DNA of 64,000 nt, from contig JAEZUM010000025.1 of the NCBI GenBank assembly GCA_023421075.1, forward strand, positions 98,269 through 162,268, written 5' to 3'. The notes below the pieces were generated by a model, which was not told where the DNA came from, made no database searches, and worked only from the letters and a program-made list of their open reading frames with translations. Source of the DNA: Bacillota bacterium. GTDB lineage: Bacteria; Bacillota; Clostridia; Lachnospirales; Lachnospiraceae. Both the position numbers and the translations under genes were made by a program. The stretch's first letter is position 1. The number at the start of each line of letters is the position of its first letter. Positions 61,024-64,000 of this stretch are shown here, piece by piece.

Positions 61024-61725
61024 ATGAATAACTTTATCAAGAAGATATTAGTTGTTGAAGATGAAGAAAAAATAGTCGCAGTAGTAAAGTCCTTTCTGGA
61101 AAGTAAGGGCTTTACTGTGCTTGTTGCGGATAATGGTAAGGGAGCCTTGGAGATCTTTGATCGGGAAAGTGTTGGTATGGTTTTACTTGATCTGATGTTG
61201 CCCGAGCTTACCGGCGAGGAGGTATGCAAAGCCTTACGGAAAAAGTCAAAGGTACCGATTATTATGCTTACGGCGAAATCAGATGAGGCTGATATGCTGC
61301 AGGGGCTGGGCATTGGAGCAGATGACTATATTACGAAGCCCTTTAGCTTAAAAGCGCTGTATGCCAGAATGGAAGCGGTACTTCGAAGATCTGCGGATGA
61401 TATGTCCGGACTGTTGTCCAAGAAGTCCTTTAATAGCGGAGATTTAGTGATTGATTATGAAAGCTATTATGTAGCCAAAGCGGGTGAAGAGATTAAGCTT
61501 ACCCCGAACGAATATAAGCTTTTGGCTGCTTTAACCAGATATCCGAATAAAGTATTTACCAGAGAAGAACTGATTGCCTCAGCGTATGGTGATGGGTTCG
61601 AGGGTTATGACAGGACGATTGACAGCCATATAAAGAACCTAAGACAAAAAGTTGAGGATGATCCAAAGACCCCGTGTTATGTGAAAACAATTCATGGAGT
61701 GGGATATAAATTTGGAGGTGAGTAG
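61024..61725 (+). CDS. OmpR-family response regulator
   Basis: 233-residue regulator. Receiver domain: acidic residues EDEE (12-15), phosphoacceptor Asp56 in VLLDLMLP, Thr in IIMLTAKS and Lys in DDYITKPFS. The winged-helix domain has LTPNEYKLLAALTRYPNKVFTREEL and DRTIDSHIKNLRQKV. It should bind DNA as a dimer after phosphorylation by the kinase encoded next. The stop and the kinase TTG start are immediately adjacent. The ribosome binding site is weak, consistent with coupling to the lipoprotein gene. Confidence 0.92.
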   Translation: MNNFIKKILVVEDEEKIVAVVKSFLESKGFTVLVADNGKGALEIFDRESVGMVLLDLMLPELTGEEVCKALRKKSKVPIIMLTAKSDEADMLQGLGIGADDYITKPFSLKALYARMEAVLRRSADDMSGLLSKKSFNSGDLVIDYESYYVAKAGEEIKLTPNEYKLLAALTRYPNKVFTREELIASAYGDGFEGYDRTIDSHIKNLRQKVEDDPKTPCYVKTIHGVGYKFGGE

Positions 61726-63120
61726 TTGAGACATAGCTTAAAATCAAGACTGTCGTCGACAATATTGATCATTGTCTTAATCACGATCGCCATCATCAGT
61801 TTTACCTCGAATCTTTTGATTAATCAGCAATTTACAAATTATATCAGCAAGCAACAGGAGCTTAAGACACAGATTATCACCTCCAGTATCAGCCAGCAGT
61901 ACTCGGCCTTTACAAATCAATGGAATATGGATTATGTCCATGCGATCGGAATGTTCTCTCTTTATGAGGGGTATATTATCAAGGTTTATGATGCGCAGGG
62001 AGAGATTCTGTGGGATGCTCAGGCACATGATATGAATCTCTGCAATCAGATTATGGATGATATATCAGAGCGGATGAGAATAGAGTACCCTCAGCTCGAT
62101 GGGGACTTTACCTCGGTATCTCACATTCTGGAGCAAGCCGGAACGAATATCGGAAGTGTCAGCATCAGTTACTTCGGTCCCTTCTTTTTGAATGAAAATG
62201 AATTTCGATTTCTACATTCTTTGAATATAATATTGATCAGTGTCGGTGCGATATCTCTGGTCGTGTCCTTGCTGGTAGGTCATCTGCTGGCCAAACGGAT
62301 CAGTCAGCCGATCCTTAAGACCGTAGAGATCACGAAGGAGATATCGGATGGTAAATATGAGGTACGGCTGGAGGAACAAAGTGATACACAGGAGCTCCAA
62401 CTGCTGATATCCTCCATTAATCATCTGGCCGAATCCCTCGAGACCTTGGAAAAGCTTCGTAAGCAGCTGACGGAGGATGTAGCCCATGAGCTAAGAACAC
62501 CGATCACGATATTGCAATCATACCTGGAAGCGATGACGGAAGGAATCTGGGATGCATCACCGGAGAGGCTTCAGAGCTGCTATGATGAGGTGGTACGTAT
62601 CGGGAAGCTCGTCGGAGACCTGGAGAACCTAGCGAAGCTTGAGAAAGATAATCTGAAGCTTAATAAAGAGCGAATGGATCTTCGGGCTGTCATCGAGCAG
62701 GTTGTCAGTACCTTTGAAGCAGAAAGCATGAATAAGAAGCTGACCATTGAGATAAAAGGTCCGAATACACAACTGTTGGCGGATCACAGCCGGATGAAGC
62801 AGGTAATTGTGAATCTGCTCAGTAATGCAATAAAGTATTCCAACGAGGGCTGCAGAATAACCTTCGAGATGCTTGATCGTAGGACTACCTCCGGCTTCGT
62901 AATTCATGATAACGGGATCGGTATACCGAAGGAAGAGCTTCCCTATATCTTTGAACGCTTTTACCGTGCCGATAAATCCCGTAACCGGACCACCGGTGGG
63001 AGCGGTATTGGTCTTACCATCGTAAAATCAATCATACAGGCTCATGGCGGCAGTGTATCTGTGGAAAGTGAATTAGGGAAGGGCAGTACCTTTACTGTGT
63101 TATTGCCTAAGGCGGATTAA
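61726..63120 (+). CDS. Sensor histidine kinase with HAMP domain
   Basis: 464-residue kinase starting at TTG 61726, which has GGAGGTGAG just upstream; no ATG fits. Two membrane helices (about 11-33 and 166-188) bound an extracytoplasmic sensor region of ~130 residues. HAMP follows (189-240), then the phosphoacceptor helix LTEDVAHELRTPI with His254 and an ATPase domain with VNLLSNAIKYSNEG, DNGIGIP, FYRADKSRNR and GGSGIGLTIV. The external sensor may read copper or envelope state, as inferred from the neighbouring genes. Confidence 0.92.
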   Translation: MRHSLKSRLSSTILIIVLITIAIISFTSNLLINQQFTNYISKQQELKTQIITSSISQQYSAFTNQWNMDYVHAIGMFSLYEGYIIKVYDAQGEILWDAQAHDMNLCNQIMDDISERMRIEYPQLDGDFTSVSHILEQAGTNIGSVSISYFGPFFLNENEFRFLHSLNIILISVGAISLVVSLLVGHLLAKRISQPILKTVEITKEISDGKYEVRLEEQSDTQELQLLISSINHLAESLETLEKLRKQLTEDVAHELRTPITILQSYLEAMTEGIWDASPERLQSCYDEVVRIGKLVGDLENLAKLEKDNLKLNKERMDLRAVIEQVVSTFEAESMNKKLTIEIKGPNTQLLADHSRMKQVIVNLLSNAIKYSNEGCRITFEMLDRRTTSGFVIHDNGIGIPKEELPYIFERFYRADKSRNRTTGGSGIGLTIVKSIIQAHGGSVSVESELGKGSTFTVLLPKAD

Positions 63121-63143
63121 TATAAAGCTGATTAATATAAAGC
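63115..63143 (+). repeat. Short tandem repeat at the end of the kinase gene
   Basis: GATTAATATAAAGC occurs twice with a 15-bp period (63115-63128 and 63130-63143). The first copy includes the stop codon of the kinase gene. Confidence 0.6.
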
Positions 63144-63312
63144 CCAAGATGATTAACCGTCCGGTAAGAGTGATGAAGAATTTAAGAAAATAATTCATAT
63201 CTTAGAAGAAAAGGTTCTGGAACGAAAGAATCGGATTGTAATTGCATAGCAGCAATTTAGGATGCTATTATGGCCTGGGCGGTCATATATAAACGTATAT
63301 TAATTAACATCA

Positions 63313-63347
63313 GGATAATCTCCAAGCAGAGATTATCCTTTTCTTGT
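63313..63347 (+). terminator. Intrinsic terminator after the two-component operon
   Basis: AGGATAATCTC (63313-63323) pairs with GAGATTATCCT (63330-63340) around CAAGCA, followed by TTTTCTT. Confidence 0.88.
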
Positions 63348-63540
63348 TTTTAATCTGACCTTAATGCAGAACACAGGCTACGGGCTTATAATAAAGAGGA
63401 TAGCTGCTTCTTGGGTTATTGATAAAAAAGTTGAAGTGATATCCAGTTGAGAAACGTTATATAGGGTGAAGAGACGTATTACATAACTTCATGAGCAAAG
63501 GTGGTAGAAAAATAGTCGAAAATATTTCCAAAAATAATTA

Positions 63541-63569
63541 TTGACATATAATATTATATGATGTATAGT
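63541..63569 (+). promoter_or_regulatory. Promoter of the PadR-HAAS operon
   Basis: TTGACA (63541-63546), 17-bp spacer, TATAGT (63564-63569). The spacer holds the palindrome ATAATATTAT (63548-63557), a possible operator for autoregulation. Confidence 0.7.
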
Positions 63570-63624
63570 ATTATCAAATCAACAATATTATATTCTTTGG
63601 AAAACTCAGAAAGGAGTTGAGACT

Positions 63625-63942
63625 ATGGTATTTAATACCGGTTCAGCGCTTCTCGATGCGATTGTACTTGCAGCTATTTCTCAGGAACCGGAAGGGACCT
63701 ACGGATATAAGATCACTCAGGATGTAAGGCAGGCGATCGAGGTATCGGAATCCACCTTGTATCCAGTTCTTAGAAGGCTCCAGAAGGAAGATTGTTTGGA
63801 GGTATATGATCTGGAATTCGGAGGTAGAAATCGTAGGTATTACAAAATCACCGACAGGGGTATGGCACAACTAAAGTTATATAAAGACGAGTGGGAGTCT
63901 TATTATAAGAAAATAAATATTATATTTGAAGGAGTGAAATAG
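63625..63942 (+). CDS. PadR-family transcriptional regulator
   Basis: 105-residue winged-helix regulator: LLDAIVLAAISQEPEGTYGYKI, the recognition region VSESTLYPVLRRLQKEDCLEVYD and wing GGRNRRYYKITDRGMAQL, all typical of short PadR proteins. AAAGGAG precedes the ATG. Its stop touches the start of the next gene, a HAAS-domain protein; in Firmicutes such PadR/HAAS pairs control envelope-stress or antibiotic-response modules. Likely autoregulated. Confidence 0.93.
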   Translation: MVFNTGSALLDAIVLAAISQEPEGTYGYKITQDVRQAIEVSESTLYPVLRRLQKEDCLEVYDLEFGGRNRRYYKITDRGMAQLKLYKDEWESYYKKINIIFEGVK

Positions 63943-64000
63943 ATGACAAAGCTAGAATTCATGAACGAACTCGAAAGCTTATTGTTGGATATCCCTTTGG
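63943..64000 (+). CDS. HAAS (DUF1700)-like protein, 5' end
   Basis: ATG at 63943 directly follows the PadR stop, with GAAGGAG upstream. The 19 visible residues, MTKLEFMNELESLLLDIPL, match the N-terminal helix typical of the HAAS/DUF1700 signalling domain found after PadR genes. The rest lies beyond the window. Confidence 0.75.
   Translation, partial: MTKLEFMNELESLLLDIPL

Larger units (their letters stand above)
63121..63624. other. Gene-free gap with terminator and PadR promoter
   Basis: No gene is seen between the kinase and the PadR gene. The gap contains a short tandem repeat at its start, the terminator at 63313-63347 and the promoter at 63541-63569; the rest is AT-rich and unremarkable. 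Confidence 0.5.

Overview
The window looks like chromosomal DNA from a low-GC, Gram-positive, strictly anaerobic spore-former, most likely a member of the Lachnospiraceae (Clostridia). The evidence is a single-chain pyruvate:ferredoxin oxidoreductase, an NfnAB-type transhydrogenase, a SpoVB-family flippase, RqcH, several small proteins of clostridial families (DUF5688, DUF6774), strong GGAGG ribosome binding sites and sigma-A promoters with 17-bp spacers. I saw no transposase, integrase, prophage, rRNA or CRISPR array. There is one tRNA gene. Species cannot be named from the sequence alone.

Layout. 0-4 kb: lpdA, a MarR regulator with a palindromic operator, an alpha/beta hydrolase carrying the same operator, and a convergent BtrH-like gene. 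4-6 kb: a NarL/LuxR-type two-component pair split by a large palindromic element. 6-12.6 kb: isochorismatase-like hydrolase plus GH20 hexosaminidase, then an ABC exporter with two permeases. 12.6-18 kb: an EAL phosphodiesterase with an unusual Gly-Ile-Gly repeat domain, a radical-SAM/UDG-like DNA repair pair with two SOS boxes, and a Gly/Thr-repeat lipoprotein. 18-22 kb: Fur-family regulator, HAD-GNAT fusion, small membrane protein, CYTH protein, two very small genes and an HD-domain protein. 22-28.5 kb: nfnAB, a GGDEF-EAL protein, a membrane protein and a DUF5688 protein. 28.7-36.5 kb: secreted GH18 chitinase, nifJ with a long folded leader, and an H-NOX chemoreceptor. 36.5-45 kb: DUF6774, tRNA-Arg, EcsC, secreted and cytosolic hypotheticals, rluF-ligA, metA, diguanylate cyclase. 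45-53.4 kb: SpoVB-like flippase, iscR-iscS-iscU-mnmA, histidinol phosphatase, rqcH. 53.9-63.1 kb: gdhA, then a copper/redox cassette (HMA-DsbD-cupredoxin protein, DUF2318, CopA, duplicated-domain lipoprotein, two-component system). The end holds a PadR/HAAS pair.

How they work together. NifJ, NfnAB and GdhA are core fermentative redox and nitrogen enzymes. GH20 and GH18 suggest chitin or aminosugar use. Three c-di-GMP turnover proteins and an H-NOX receptor predicted to bind O2 point to control of motility and surface behaviour. The isc operon supplies Fe-S clusters and thiolated tRNA. The 55-63 kb block is a plausible copper homeostasis operon with its own two-component system.

Most notable: the EAL/Gly-Ile-Gly-repeat protein, SOS control of the radical-SAM/UDG pair, the H-NOX receptor with a complete O2-binding pocket, the ~290-nt nested-stem element in the nifJ leader, and several other palindromic intergenic elements. 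All functional assignments rest on reading motifs by eye; no database search was run.
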